DNA of 64,000 bases from Aphrocallistes beatrix (GCA_963281255.1 OY725488.1:4115925-4179924); one strand, 5' to 3'. Positions 32,053-42,249 are shown, numbered from the stretch's first letter. Notes: generated by a model from the sequence alone, not told the origin. A program made the numbers and translations.

Positions 32053-32264
32053 CAGTCCAAATCGTTTTCTTACACTGGTATATTCTTACTTATCTTTTTT
32101 TCATATTTTTCGATGATTTTTTCTTACTGGAAGAAATAGTAAGGAAAAACGGTTTAGAGCAGTAGCGGCTCTAGCTGCTCTCCACTGAGAGGCACAGGTG
32201 ATGTCTTTGCCTCACACAGGTGAGGCACAAATAAATTCTCCTTAGCCGCAACTGGTTTAGAGTG
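32053..32264. mobile_element. Pogo-like MITE, family P5, interrupted by a hAT MITE
   Basis: The left end CAGTCCAAATCGTTTTCTTA and the complement of the right end (CACTCTAAACCGTTTTTCCT) match the P5 copy at 42250-42443. TTCTTAC units repeat internally. The 95-bp hAT MITE at 32160-32254 sits in its right terminus. Confidence 0.65.
32160..32254. mobile_element. 95-bp hAT MITE beside PCNA, 8-bp target duplication
   Basis: Ends CAGTAGCGGCTCTAG and CTTAGCCGCAACTG, flanked on both sides by GTTTAGAG (32152-32159 and 32255-32262). The small size and internal GAGGCACAGGTGATG / CACACAGGTGAGGCAC repeats leave no coding. It ends 99 bp before the PCNA start codon. Confidence 0.85.
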
Positions 32265-32353
32265 TAATTAATTTACTTTCACATTCTCCAGCTGTTATTT
32301 TTTATCGTTACTTTTTATGCCTTTTTTTTCAAGTTGGCAATTTTCCCTTCAAA
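32263..32353 (+). promoter_or_regulatory. PCNA: Probable PCNA proximal promoter and 5' UTR
   Basis: About 90 bp separate the MITE from the start codon. It contains TTTTATGCC/TTTTTTTTC tracts and TTGGCAATTTTCCC, which loosely resembles an E2F-type site; E2F control of PCNA is known in animals. No classical TATA box at a clear distance was found. The transcription start is not determinable from sequence alone. Confidence 0.35.
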
Positions 32354-33154
32354 ATGTTTGAAGCAAGGTTAGTAAATGGATCTCTTTGGAAAAAAATCAT
32401 TGAATCTATCAAAGACGTTGTTGAAGATGCTAATTGGGAGTGCTCTAGTTCTGGAATTACACTTCAAGGAATGGATAGTAGTCATGTTGCCCTCGTTTCA
32501 CTTAATTTAAAATCCGATGGATTTGATTCCTTTAGATGTGATAGGAATGTTTCCTTAGGCTTAAGTTCTATAAATCTTGGTAAAATTTTAAAATGTGCTT
32601 CTAATGATGATTCAGTTACAATAAGAGCAAACGATTCTAGTGACAATGTTTCTTTTATTTTTGAGAGTTTAAGTTCTGAAAAGGTTTCTCAATTTGATCT
32701 GAAGCTTATGGATATCGATAGTGAACATTTAGGTATTCCTGAAATGGAATATGATGCAATTGTTAAGATGCCTTCTGCAGAATTTCACCGCATATGCAGA
32801 GATCTTACCCTCCTTGGAGAATCTGCACAAATTACGTGTACCAAAGAAGGGCTAAATTTTGTATCTTCAGGTTCTATCGGTTCAGGAAAGATAAGTTTAC
32901 GTCCCAACAATACCTTGGATAGCGAAGATGATGTCATCAGCATCGAATTAAATGAAGCAGTTTCGCTTACTTTTGCACTACGTTATTTGAATTATTTTAC
33001 CAAAGCCACTACACTAAGTCCTCGTGTATGTCTTTCCTTCAAATCAGATAATCCTTTAGTTGTAGAATATCAAGTATCAGAATTAGGAACTCTCAAATTT
33101 TATTTAGCTCCGAAGATTGAAGATGACGAACCCAAAAATTCTATTTCTAAATAA
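32354..33154 (+). CDS. PCNA: Proliferating cell nuclear antigen (sliding clamp)
   Basis: Encodes the 266-residue homotrimeric clamp that encircles DNA in the nucleus and tethers replicative polymerases and repair factors. The start MFEARLVNGS, the 41-50 strand DSSHVALVSL, the DNA-facing region FRCDRNVSLG (60-69), the interdomain connecting loop LMDIDSEHLGIPE (about 118-130) and the near-terminal FYLAPKIEDD are all diagnostic. Lysine 164, the site of ubiquitin/SUMO attachment in other eukaryotes, is kept (TCTKEGLNF). Length is close to the usual 260-261 with a short C-terminal extension (PKNSISK). The frame is uninterrupted and intronless. It is the only intact cellular gene recognised here. 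Its upstream region carries two nested MITEs. An intronless retrocopy is a possible alternative, but the frame shows no decay. Confidence 0.97.
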   Translation: MFEARLVNGSLWKKIIESIKDVVEDANWECSSSGITLQGMDSSHVALVSLNLKSDGFDSFRCDRNVSLGLSSINLGKILKCASNDDSVTIRANDSSDNVSFIFESLSSEKVSQFDLKLMDIDSEHLGIPEMEYDAIVKMPSAEFHRICRDLTLLGESAQITCTKEGLNFVSSGSIGSGKISLRPNNTLDSEDDVISIELNEAVSLTFALRYLNYFTKATTLSPRVCLSFKSDNPLVVEYQVSELGTLKFYLAPKIEDDEPKNSISK

Positions 33155-33425
33155 TGCTTACAGTAGAGACTTATTTCTACGTACAAATGATCTAAAGATT
33201 ATCTTGAACACTTTCGTTCATTTTATTTTACATAATGGTATTCATGTCTAATAGCCTGCATTTAGATTCGACATATTTCGTTATAATTCCCCAACGAATC
33301 AAGGTGTTATAATCAATGTTAGTTTTTGTGTGAATGATTGCATATCTTCAATAATAGCAGTAAAGTTGATGAATTTAGTCCTCTTTTTATTACTTTATGA
33401 CAATTTTGGACATCAGGGGATCTTA

Positions 33426-33431
33426 AATAAA
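33426..33431 (+). terminator. PCNA: Likely PCNA polyadenylation signal
   Basis: AATAAA lies 272 bp after the PCNA stop codon and is the first canonical signal downstream. Confidence 0.55.
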
Positions 33432-33439
33432 TACACTAA

Positions 33440-34072
33440 TACATACAGGTGTCCCATAATTATTGCCTTATTTGGAATTTTCCTTATTTTAGCAATACTC
33501 CTCAACTAGAGCACTATGCCCAAGTTCTCTGTGATAAAGTTATTAACTACCTTTATACAGTAACAAATATATGTAAAACTATTTAAGCTATACAATAGCC
33601 TTTGTGGACTATTTTTATGATGATAAAGCTCAAAATAATCACTTATACATGTCCAGGTGCCTAAAGTTTTTTTTCTGAACTTCAATAAAGCTATTAGAAG
33701 GCTTATTTCAATTTCCTTTTGATGAAACACCTGATTGCTGCACATTACTGAAATACTTTCTAAATCTTCATTTTAAAATTTTTTTCATTCAAATTTTGGG
33801 ACCAAGACATCCTTAAGTGACTATTTGGACCTTTATGATAAAAACATATCTTACTGAGCCTATTGTGTAGCTAACGATGCTAACTTTTTTTAATTACTAT
33901 GTAAGGCAACTTTATACATTATTTTAATTCCAATGAGATATGATTGCTATCTATTGAATACTCTGATAGCCTTCCATATACATACAAGGCCATTTCACTA
34001 GCGTTTCAAAGAAATAAATAATGTCGATAGCGGTAATTATTATTGCAGTAAATATCGAAAATATATCTTATA
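33440..34072. other. AT-rich stretch with a possible Tc1 end
   Basis: CAGGTGTCCCATAATTATTG after TA at 33447 resembles a Tc1-type terminal repeat. The complementary end was not found. No gene is supported; short frames on the minus strand lack motifs. Confidence 0.35.
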
Positions 34073-34429
34073 TATTAAAATGCTAGGAATTTTTTGTTTG
34101 TTTGTCCGAATTGATGAAGAATTGGCAAGTCGTAGAGATACGAAATTTGGCATGTAGGTGTCAAATGATGAATCTAGTATTAAGTTCGAAAATCTAAGCG
34201 ACATTTTTACACCTCTGCAAAATAAATGGAAAACAATATTTTCAGATCGATATGATAAATTATTTGTTTACTTTAGTTTACAATAGATACGTGAAGTAAA
34301 CGAATGACAAAAATATGCTAGAGACTAGCTTCCAACGATTAACATAGGTTTTTAGGGGTGTAGATTTCGAATATTACACTTTCAGATCGAAATGATAAAT
34401 TATTTGTTTTTTTTTGTTTACAATAGATA
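34073..34429 (+). repeat. R4 repeat, left part with ~140-bp tandem units
   Basis: Starts AAAATGCTAGGAATTTTTTG then TTTGTTTGTCCGAATTGATG as at 15636. From about 34245 a unit of 140 bp (GATAAATTATTTG at 34254 and 34394) repeats. The LTR retrotransposon has inserted in the unit at GATA; the remainder continues at 41218-41350. Confidence 0.65.
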
Positions 34430-34626
34430 TGTCATGAGTATAAAGCCTAGCGGACCTCCCACGAGCTAGCAACTATAGTGTAGAGTCATAGGTCTAGACC
34501 TCCTAGAGAGTATAGAGATCATTTACTATATATAGGACTACCTAGCCCCATTTTAGAGTTTCGTATACTGTTTAGTATTTCTTATCTTTGGTATCAGTCT
34601 TAACGCTATTAATCCAATTCTCAACA
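34430..34626 (+). repeat. 5' LTR
   Basis: TG...CA long terminal repeat of 197 bp, about 98 percent identical to the 3' LTR once the nested hAT and its duplicated 8 bp are removed. A TACTATATATAGG stretch at about 34524 could serve as a TATA region. Confidence 0.9.
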
Positions 34627-34650
34627 TAAATACTAAACGTATAATACGCG

Positions 34651-35250
34651 ATGACGACTCCGATTACGGTGGCGATTCCACCCCTCAAAGAGAACCAGAC
34701 GATTGCAGCGTGGCAACCTCTTTTCGTAGCAGCGGTATCTGCTATTGATCAGAAAGCAGTGGTTAAGCGCCTACCCGCCTATGTGAAGAGAGGGCGACTA
34801 GAGGAAAGGGTAGTACTCGGCGCGGTGGAAAAGGAGACCATAGAAGAAGCCTTTGACTACTTAAAGGAGCGCCTTGACCCGGATATATTTGAAGCAGCTG
34901 CAGAATTTCGCCGTATGACATGGGGCCCAGGAGAACTAGTACAGGATTTCTTCACCCGCTACTTAGAGGAAGCAATAAAGGCGAGATTAGCGGCTAAATC
35001 GGCATGCGTGTTTATGATATCGCAAGCCCCCATTGACGTGCAGCACAAACTCAAGGAATGGGTTAAGCCTAAAGGAAACGATATGACCGAAGCTGAGGCT
35101 CTACAATTCGGACCCCAACTACGAAAGGCTCTAACAGAAAAAGGATTTCCCTTAGATCACGGTTGTCGCGTACACTATGTCGCAAGAGCCACGGTTTCAC
35201 GGAGCCAAGCGAGTTGGGGGAACGAGAAAGCGAACCTAGCGAAAGCGAGG
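34651..35250 (+). pseudogene. Gag-like protein of the LTR retrotransposon
   Basis: Opens with MTTPITVAIPPLKENQ 24 bp after the 5' LTR and encodes a capsid-type region (about residues 20-180: WQPLFVAAVSAIDQKAVV, LKERLDPDIFEAAAEFRR, VQDFFTRYLEEAIKARLA). Such proteins assemble retrotransposon particles in the cytoplasm. The expected nucleocapsid zinc knuckles are in the next frame (35163-35927), so a -1 shift occurs at about 35160-35250, either programmed or mutational. The frame stays open to 35502, but the last part lacks Gag-like composition. Confidence 0.75.
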
Positions 35251-35927
35251 GTTCAGCAGTACAACGAATCCGCCAGGATCGTCGAGAAGGGGAGTCTGGA
35301 GCGCGGAAGTGCTATTCCTGCGGATCCACCCAGCACTTCATTCGCGATTGCCCCGACAAGCAATGCACCTATTGCGGAGAGGTTGGTCATAACTATTACA
35401 ATTGTGTGCGAAGAGGAGGTAGAACGAGAGGTCAATGGAGGGGAGCAAGAGCCTCAGCCAAGTCGCGGGTGTTCCAGGTCTCTAGCGGAGAGGAAGCAGT
35501 AATGATCGAGGTAGCAATCGGCCCGCACAAGGCCAATGCCATGCTCGACACGGGGGCCAGACCGAGTGTTGTCGATATGAAGACTGCGAGCGAGTTAGGT
35601 CTACAAATTATTCCGTCCGCCCATAGAGTATACGGCCTCTGCAACAACCCAGTTAAGGTTAAGGGGTACGTGGACGCGCCAATTCGAATTGGAAATAGAT
35701 CCCCTGTTATGGAGCGCATTCATGTCCTTGACAGTAGCGAATCGACACTTCTGTTGGGGAGGAACTTCATGGAGCAGCTCGGACAAGTAACGTTCGACTG
35801 GACAAACGGAAAAATCAACATTGGTCATACCTGGATGACTGCACACAAGACTCTAAGGGGCGCATCACCATTGGCTCGAGCCCCGCTGGCAAACCAGGAG
35901 GACGAGGACGAGTTAGCAACCATATAG
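35163..35927 (+). pseudogene. Nucleocapsid zinc knuckles and aspartic protease
   Basis: Two CCHC knuckles (CYSCGSTQHFIRDC and CTYCGEVGHNYYNC, each C-x2-C-x4-H-x4-C) that would bind RNA are followed by a retropepsin-type protease. Its active-site text is MLDTGARPSVVD and its C-terminal signature is LLLGRNFMEQL. A stop follows at 35925-35927, before the RT. The frame is offset by -1 from the upstream Gag. This gene order in a continuous frame is normal for Ty3/Gypsy elements. The stop before RT and later breaks indicate decay. Confidence 0.85.
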
Positions 35928-36154
35928 AGTGGAGAGGATACTTGCGTCAACACGGAGCTCCAGCCCAGAGAGAGGAGGGCCCTCGAGCAGTTGCTGGAGA
36001 AATACGAGCACATATAAGTCACCAAAAGCGACCAGGACGATGTCGATTGAACGAGTCCCACATTATTGACACAGGCGGTGCCGCCCCCTAGAGGTCCCGC
36101 CGTAGGAGGATACCCATCCACTGGGAGTCTGAAATCGCGAGACAGCTGGAGGAG

Positions 36155-36974
36155 ATGTTGTCAGCCGATCCCCCAATTTGCAGATCCAGTAAGTCACCGT
36201 GGTCCAGTGACGTAATTTTAGTAAGAAAGCGTGACGGAACCTTACGATTTGCAGTTGATTACCGCAGACTAAACGCGGTGACAAAGAGAGATGAATACAG
36301 CTTACCCAATCCTCAAGCAATTTGGCAGGCAGCTGCTACTTCTCCAAATTGTGGGGAGAGTCTTTCAAAAACTGGAGGAGGCAGTTCTGCAGCTCCGAAG
36401 AGATAAGTGCTGCTTGGGATACAGATCCATCGAATTCCTTGGGCATAAAATTTCAGAGGAAGGGAGGAGCGCGGTACCAGGATATCTTGACAAGTTGAAG
36501 GCCTTTCCCGTTCCAAATGCGCTAACAGAATTACAGCGCTTCATTGGAACAGCCAACTATTATCGGTGTTATATTGAGAATATGTCTACTATTGCGCAGC
36601 CGCTGTACTCCCTCCTGTCAAAGGGTAAGGCTTGGGAGTGGAACCAGGGATGCCAACAGGCATTTGATAAGCTACGCACTCGATTGATCAGTGAACCTGT
36701 TATTTTATCTCATCCAAATTGGAGTGATGATTTTCATGTTGAGGCAGACGCTAGCGGAACAGGGGTCGCAGCAGTATTGTCACAGCGAGACAGAAAGACG
36801 GGAAAATTACGACCCATTCAATTCTTTTCCTCGTCTCTGAACTCAGCACAAAGAAACTACTCAGCAGGCCAACTTGAAGCGTGGGCTTTAATTGCGGCGA
36901 CGAGGAAAAGGTCAGTGTACCTTAAGGGAGCCAGAAATGTCGTGCTGCTTACAGATCATTGCCCCCTCAGGTGA
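36155..36974 (+). pseudogene. Reverse transcriptase/RNase H with deleted RT core
   Basis: RT begins with the conserved LRFAVDYRRLNAVTKRDEYS (about 36235-36295). After LPNPQA the sequence jumps, in another frame, to VFQKLEEAVLQLRRDKCC and FLGHKISEEG. The palm region with the catalytic YxDD motif is missing; roughly 100 codons are deleted. RNase H follows in good order: FHVEADASGTGVAAVLSQ, QLEAWALIAATRK and VVLLTDHCPL supply acidic residues. A TGA at 36972-36974 interrupts the frame shared with the following tether/integrase part. Reverse transcription by this copy is impossible without help. Confidence 0.9.
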
Positions 36975-37016
36975 CTCCAGTCACAAAATGACCCCAAACG
37001 GACCTACGCCCGCTGG

Positions 37017-38437
37017 TTGGTAGAGTTACAAGAACTACCCTTTCGCATTGAGTATCGGCCCGGACGAGAGAATGTAGTAGCAGACTACTTGAGTCGGAAT
37101 CCTAACCCTACGGAGATAATTCAAGACCTCTCTGAAGATAAAATTTTCCTGGCTAAAGGGCACGAGGACTTGTACGGGAGGATAACGGCTGAGCAGGGAG
37201 GGGATGATATCATTCGTGGAGCGCTTGCCCAGCTAGAACTGGAGGATAAGGTTCTAGTCGGACAGTTTAAAAGGGTTTCGAGCAGGCTCCGGTCACGAGG
37301 AGGACTATTGTACTTCGAGAACAGAATCGTAGTGCCCCACAAGCTTCGTTGCGAGGCTTTCAGGGACGTCCATGCACAAAACCACCTAGAACAGGCGGCA
37401 ACACTGGACTCTCTCCGAAAGAACTTTTTCTGGCCTCGAATGGCACGCGACGTCAGGGATTTTTGTCGACACTGTCTCCCCTGTCAGGTCTAAGTATGCC
37501 AACAGCGGGGTCGAACCAATGTGCCCCTTGGTGCTCGGGGAGGAAGGGGATTCCGGGGGAGGCGGTTGCAATGGACATAGGGGTACTCCCCTGGACGGAT
37601 AGTAGTGGAGACGGGTATAGATATTTCCTCCTAATTGTGGACTTGTTCACCCGATATGTGGAACTACACCCGTTGAAGGACCAAGAGACCGGAAGCATAC
37701 TGGACGCGTTTGAACAGGCCTGGATATACAGGGGACATGGAAGGCAAAATATCGTGCTAACCGACAAAGGGGCGAACGTGGATGGTCAGACATTCAGGGA
37801 ATTTTGTCGGCAGGCAGGAGTTAATAAGAAGCGTACCACACCGTACCACCCCCAGAGCGACAGGATGGCTGAGAGGCATATCGGCTTAGTGAAGCAGATA
37901 ATACGGTGTCTACAGGCGGATCGGCATCTAGCTAAGGGGTCATGGCCCGGACTCCTGACCGAAGTAAGCTTCCACATAAATGCTATGAAAAACGCCACGA
38001 GTCGGCTGTCACCGCAGCTTCTCACATTCGGACGCGAGCCACTCTCACCAATAGACGCATGGTGCATGGATCTCAATGAACTCGAAATGAACTCACACGA
38101 AGAATACCTACGTGCCCTCAAAGGGAAGAAGGAGGAATTGACCAGGATCGCACAAGAAAACATTGAGAAAAACCTCGCAAAGGCGCGGCAGCGTTTTAAC
38201 TCAGGAAAGTCCAGCATGGAAATCGATGAAGGAGACAGAGTGATGCTGAAGCGTAGCATGGTACAATACTCACTCTCCCCAAGATATGATGGGCCATTCG
38301 AAGTCTTGGATAGAAGAGGACCGAACGTCAAAGTACAGATTGGATCAAAAGATAGGTGGGTGCACCTCAATAATGTTAAGAAGTATCTACAAGGCGGAGT
38401 GGATCCATGGCCATACGCGACCCGACCCCGAACTTAG
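37017..38437 (+). pseudogene. Integrase of the LTR retrotransposon (frameshifted)
   Basis: RNase H tail (LPFRIEYRPGRENVVADYLS), then the HHCC zinc-binding region (HAQNHLEQAATLDSLRKNFF, FCRHCLPCQV), ending in a stop at 37491-37493. The catalytic core continues one frame over: Asp in AVAMDIGVLPW, Asp in VLTDKGANVDG, Glu in SDRMAERHIGLVKQI, then the C-terminal domain to 38437. All three catalytic acids are present. The single frameshift is near 37480-37495. Integrase would insert the cDNA into host DNA in the nucleus. Confidence 0.88.
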
Positions 38438-38763
38438 CACAACCCGAAGGGCCGATTGAGGAGGAAGTCCAGGCGGTCGACCAAGTTGACGAGTTCACAC
38501 CCCCAAAAGAAGTGGAGGAGGGAAGCAGAACTCTAGACCAGGCAGACACAGATTATGAGAGCTCAATGGAAATGCACTCTGGTGGGCATGAAGGAGAGCT
38601 AGAAGCCCAGAGTGACAACAGAACCTACCTGCGCTCACCAAGTAAAGAGACAGAGAGGCGTTACGCACTGAGGAACAGGAGACCCCCGAAGCACTTGGAC
38701 GATTACTCACTGGATGACCCGTTCCACGAGGCAGCACGGCAGTACCCGAGGGCGAGGAAGTAA
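38407..38763 (+). pseudogene. Acidic/basic C-terminal tail of Pol
   Basis: Open frame of 118 codons overlapping the end of the integrase in another frame. It is acidic (GPIEEEVQAVDQVDEFTP) and then ends with the RYALRNRRPPKHLDDYSLDD text common at the C-terminus of Ty3/Gypsy Pol proteins. It was probably joined to the integrase before a frameshift near 38400. It stops 11 bp before the 3' LTR; a purine-rich GAGGGCGAGGAAG at its end is a likely polypurine tract. Confidence 0.65.
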
Positions 38764-38853
38764 CGGCGGAGTGATGTCATGAGTATAAAGCCTAGCGAAC
38801 CTCCCACGAGCTAGCAACTATAGTGTAGAGTCATAGGTCTAGACCTCCTAGAG

Positions 38854-41091
38854 CAGTGGTTCCCAACCTGGGGTACGCGTACCCCTAGGGGTACGCGAGC
38901 CATTTTGTTAGGGGTACGCGAACTACTTAATTGAGATATCTTAGATTATTGGTAACTTGTGGATTCAAGTTGACGAATCATAATAAAGTTGGCGCTAAAA
39001 ACTTACTGTGATTCACTGTATCCTACTTACGTATGTATTCATTAGTGTTTTATATAAACATAATATTTCAGTCATAAATATAAATAGATAGTCTGTACTT
39101 TTCTCTACATTCTTATTCCGCAATATTGTGTACCCTTATTCATAATGGCATCTGGAAAGAAAAGACGATTATATTCCGACGAATATATCAAATATGGTTT
39201 TACTTCGATCAATATCAATAACATTGAGCGTCCACAATGCGTTATCTGCCTTAAAACACTTTCTGCTGACAGCATGAAACCAAGCCTTTTGAGTAGGCAT
39301 TTTGAAACATGTCATCCTGAACTTAAAGGCAGAGATCCCTCATATTTTGATGTAAAGAAAGCCCGATTAGATACCACTGGAACGTTTAATCAGCTTTCAG
39401 TTTCGGCAATTGAAGCGTCTTATGCTATTTCCTTGAAAATAGCTCAACAAAAGAAACCACATACAATTGGGGAAACTTTGATCCTTCCTTGCATCAAAGA
39501 AGCAGTTAAGTTAATGTTAGGTGAAGATAACGTTAAGAAATTAGCACCATTATCCATTTCCAATAACACAATTCTCGTATCGTAGTCGTATCGTAGATAT
39601 GTCAGAAGATGTCAAGTTACAAGTTGTATCTGAGATGAAAACAGCACCATTGGGTTTATTCAGTATCCAGTTAGATGAGTCAACAGATGTAGCTTCATGT
39701 GCTCAGCTAATTTGCTTTGCCAGATATATCCATGATAGGGAATTCAAAGAAGATTTTCTCTTTTGTCTGCCTTTACAAACAACAACAAGAGGAATTGATG
39801 TTTTTGAAAAAGTTAACGAATTCTTTATCGATAACGGTTTGGTCTGGGAAAACCTATGTGGTGTCTGTACTGATGGAGCTCCTGCAATGTTAGGACGTCA
39901 TTCAGGATTTCAAGCCCGAGTTAGAACTCAAGTTCCAGAAGTTTTGTCACTTCATTGCATGATACATAGACATGCTCTTGCTGCTAAAACACTCCCACCT
40001 TTGCTTTTGGATGTTATGTCTGGGGTTATAAAATTGGTAAACTATATTAAGAGTAGTTCTTTGAATACACGTCTATTTCGAGAGTTATGTAAATATCTAG
40101 ATGCGAGTTCAGAAACCCTTCTATTTCACACAGAAGTGCGCTGGTTATCTAGAGGCAATGTTGTTAAGCGAGTGTTTGAATTACGAGCCGAAATTCAAGA
40201 GTTTATTTTGCAAAAGAATAAACAAGACTTTATGTTGCATTTTAACATTGTCGAGCAGAGCCTAAAACTTGCCTACCTTGTTGATATTTTTTCTCAACTG
40301 AATAGACTAAATTTATCCATGCAAGGAATAGAAAACACGATACTTGACTTTGTGGATAAGGTCAATGCATTCATAATGAAACTAGAGCTGTGGAGTGGTC
40401 AAATTAGCAAAGGAAAATTGGACCAGTTTCATACTTTGAATGCACTCACTACGGAGAAGAAGACAGTTTTAGATGTTGAAACGAAAGAGGTAATTCTGGT
40501 GCACTTGAGAGCACTACAGAAAGAATTTTTGTCATATTTTGAAGATGTGAATGACAGAGATTTCAAATTTGTCAGAAATCCTTTCAAAGTTGATTTTAAT
40601 TCGATCCCAGAAGCCGAACAGGAAGAATTCATTGAATTGATCAATGATAGCAATGCAAAAGACTTGTTCGCTGAAGTTCATCTGATTAGTTTCTGGTGCA
40701 AGATGGTCAATGCCTACCCCAAAGTATCTAAACTGGCAATTAGACTGCTACTCCCATTTCCTTCCACTTACTTGTGTGAATCCGGTTTTTCGACACTGTT
40801 TCACATAAAAACCAAACACAGGAATCGATTGTCTGTTCAAGACGACATGCGATGTGCAATTGCAAAGACTTCGCCGGACATTAAGAAACTAGCTGCATTG
40901 AAGCAATCGCAACCGTCTCATTAACACACGTAATTTATTATACAGTACGTTATATATAAATCAACTCAAAGCAATTCTTTCTAGTAAATAAACATTCATA
41001 CAATAAACTCAACTATACTTTTTCACAGGGGTACGCGGTAAATTTTCAATCTCGAAGGGGTACGTGAGTTAGGAAAGGTTGGGAACCACTG
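38854..41091 (+). mobile_element. hAT transposon, nearly intact, 8-bp target duplication
   Basis: 2,238 bp with ends CAGTGGTTCCCAACCTGGGG and GGTTGGGAACCACTG, flanked by TCCTAGAG (38846-38853 and 41092-41099). Subterminal GGGGTACGCG motifs are repeated at both ends. It encodes one transposase on the + strand, interrupted only by a short duplication. Being inside the LTR, it is younger than the retrotransposon. Confidence 0.96.
39145..40924 (+). pseudogene. hAT transposase (BED finger type), single frameshift
   Basis: The protein cuts and pastes its own element. The N-terminal BED-type zinc finger is CVICLKTLSADSMKPSLLSR then HFETCH (about residues 31-59). The catalytic region includes LDESTDVASCAQLICFARY, GVCTDGAPAMLG, LHCMIHRHALAAKTL and TEVRWLSRGNVVKR. 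The C-terminal hAT dimerisation part is LLLPFPSTYLCESGFSTLFH then RNRLSVQDDMR. These match the ZBED/SCAND-like hAT branch. The first open part ends at 39585; the second begins at 39599. The junction has a repeated CGTATCGTAG; removing a 7-bp duplicate would bring both parts into one frame of about 590 residues. No other lesion is seen. Confidence 0.93.
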
Positions 41092-41217
41092 TCCTAGAGA
41101 GTATAGAGATCATTTACTATATATAGGACTACCTAACCCCATTTTAGAGTTTCGTATACTGTTTAGTATTTCTTACCTTTGGTATTAGTCTTAACGCTAT
41201 TAATCCAATTCTCAACA

Positions 41218-41350
41218 GATACATAAAGTAAACAAATCTCAAAGATATGCTAGAAACTTGCTTTCAACGGTTGACATGGGATTTTTAGTGCTGTAGATTT
41301 AGAATATTATATTTTCGGATCCATATGAGAAATTATTTGTTGACCTTTGT
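41218..41350 (+). repeat. R4 repeat, right part after the LTR element
   Basis: Continues the 140-bp unit interrupted at 34429 (CATAAAGTAAACAAATCTCA, ATATGCTAGAAACTTGCTTT). Confirms the insertion site of the retrotransposon. Confidence 0.65.
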
Positions 41351-41394
41351 TTATAATATTTCTATAAAGAAAAATAAATTCCCAAATAGTTTGG

Positions 41395-41485
41395 ATTGAG
41401 TATCTCCAGGCGCCCGCAGGGCGACTCTGCGGACACGCAGTGTCCGCAAACCGCGCTGCGCAAGTAAGCGATGCGCGCTTGTGTT
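41395..41485 (-). repeat. R1 5'-end fragment, inverted
   Basis: The complement begins CAAGCGCGCATCGCTTACTT and carries hairpins GCGGACACTGCGTGTCCGC and a GCCCTGCGGGCGCC-like block, matching the R1 start. The rest of the element is missing. Confidence 0.7.
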
Positions 41486-42249
41486 TATGGAAGACAGAAC
41501 CTTTTTTGAATATATTAATTAACATGTTATCAAATTACCCATAACCGTTGCAAAATTTTGATTAATTATCATATTATTGCATAATAGCTATATTTTGGAT
41601 GAATCAGGGCTGTTATTTTAACATATTTAATTGGTAAATACGAACTTATAATTTTCGCATAATACCGAGTTAGGAATAAATTGATAAGAAATTTTCGATG
41701 GGATGTAGTTACATTCCAGCTTTGCATTAGAAATCCATTTTCATCAAATAAGCACTATCATGAAAACTATGGGTACTTAATATATAATTTTATATATGTT
41801 GTCTATATATCTTAAGGTCTCTATTGCAGATTTTTATACTTACACTACATGGATAAAAGCATTCCTTCACCACGGAAACCCCCGAACAATTACTGTTAAA
41901 GTTGATCTATTAATTAAGGAATATGTTCACAAACTGTATGAAATATTGTATTTGTTAATAGGGAAATAAGATTAATTGTTAGCTTCAAAGATATCAAAAA
42001 TAATAGACTTTGGAATACTGAGCATATTTTACTATAATAGTACATTAACTATCTTAGGATATAAAAAACACCAAAATTCTCCCTATTTCAAGTTAACAGA
42101 TTGTATTGTGTAGTATGATTTTATTTAAAATTTATTTTTATATTACTAAGTATGTCTAGATTTTCATGTTATCAAGTTTGTTATATATTTAGTTCGTTCA
42201 TGTCAAATAAGGAAACTGTTGTAAGGTTGACCCCAAAGTATTTTCTACA
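41486..42249. repeat. Diverged F1 relic and AT-rich DNA
   Basis: 41540-41745 retains F1 landmarks in order (ACCGTTGCAAAATTTTGATT, ATTGCATAATAGCTATATTT, GTAGTTACATTCCAGCTTTG). The remainder to 42249 is AT-rich without recognisable genes. Confidence 0.45.

Larger units (their letters stand above)
34430..41217 (+). mobile_element. Ty3/Gypsy-type LTR retrotransposon (with nested hAT)
   Basis: Bounded by two 197-bp LTRs (34430-34626 and 38775-41217, the latter interrupted by a 2.2-kb hAT) that start TGTCATGAG and end CTCAACA. The four-base target duplication GATA lies at 34426-34429 and 41218-41221. The LTRs differ at four positions, about 2 percent, so insertion was fairly recent. Internal order is Gag, zinc knuckles, protease, RT, RNase H, integrase, the Ty3/Gypsy order. 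It carries no envelope gene. Several frameshifts, a stop and a large RT deletion make it non-autonomous. Confidence 0.93.
38775..41217 (+). repeat. 3' LTR interrupted by a hAT transposon
   Basis: TGTCATGAGT ... CTCAACA, 197 bp when the hAT (38854-41091) and one copy of its 8-bp duplication are removed. The four substitutions relative to the 5' LTR lie at GCG(G/A)ACC, CTA(G/A)CCC, CTTA(T/C)CTT and GTAT(C/T)AGTC. Confidence 0.9.

Noticed and set aside
35253..38737. Several minus-strand open frames within the LTR element
   Set aside because: They are shadows of Gag-Pol on the other strand; no motif supports any of them.
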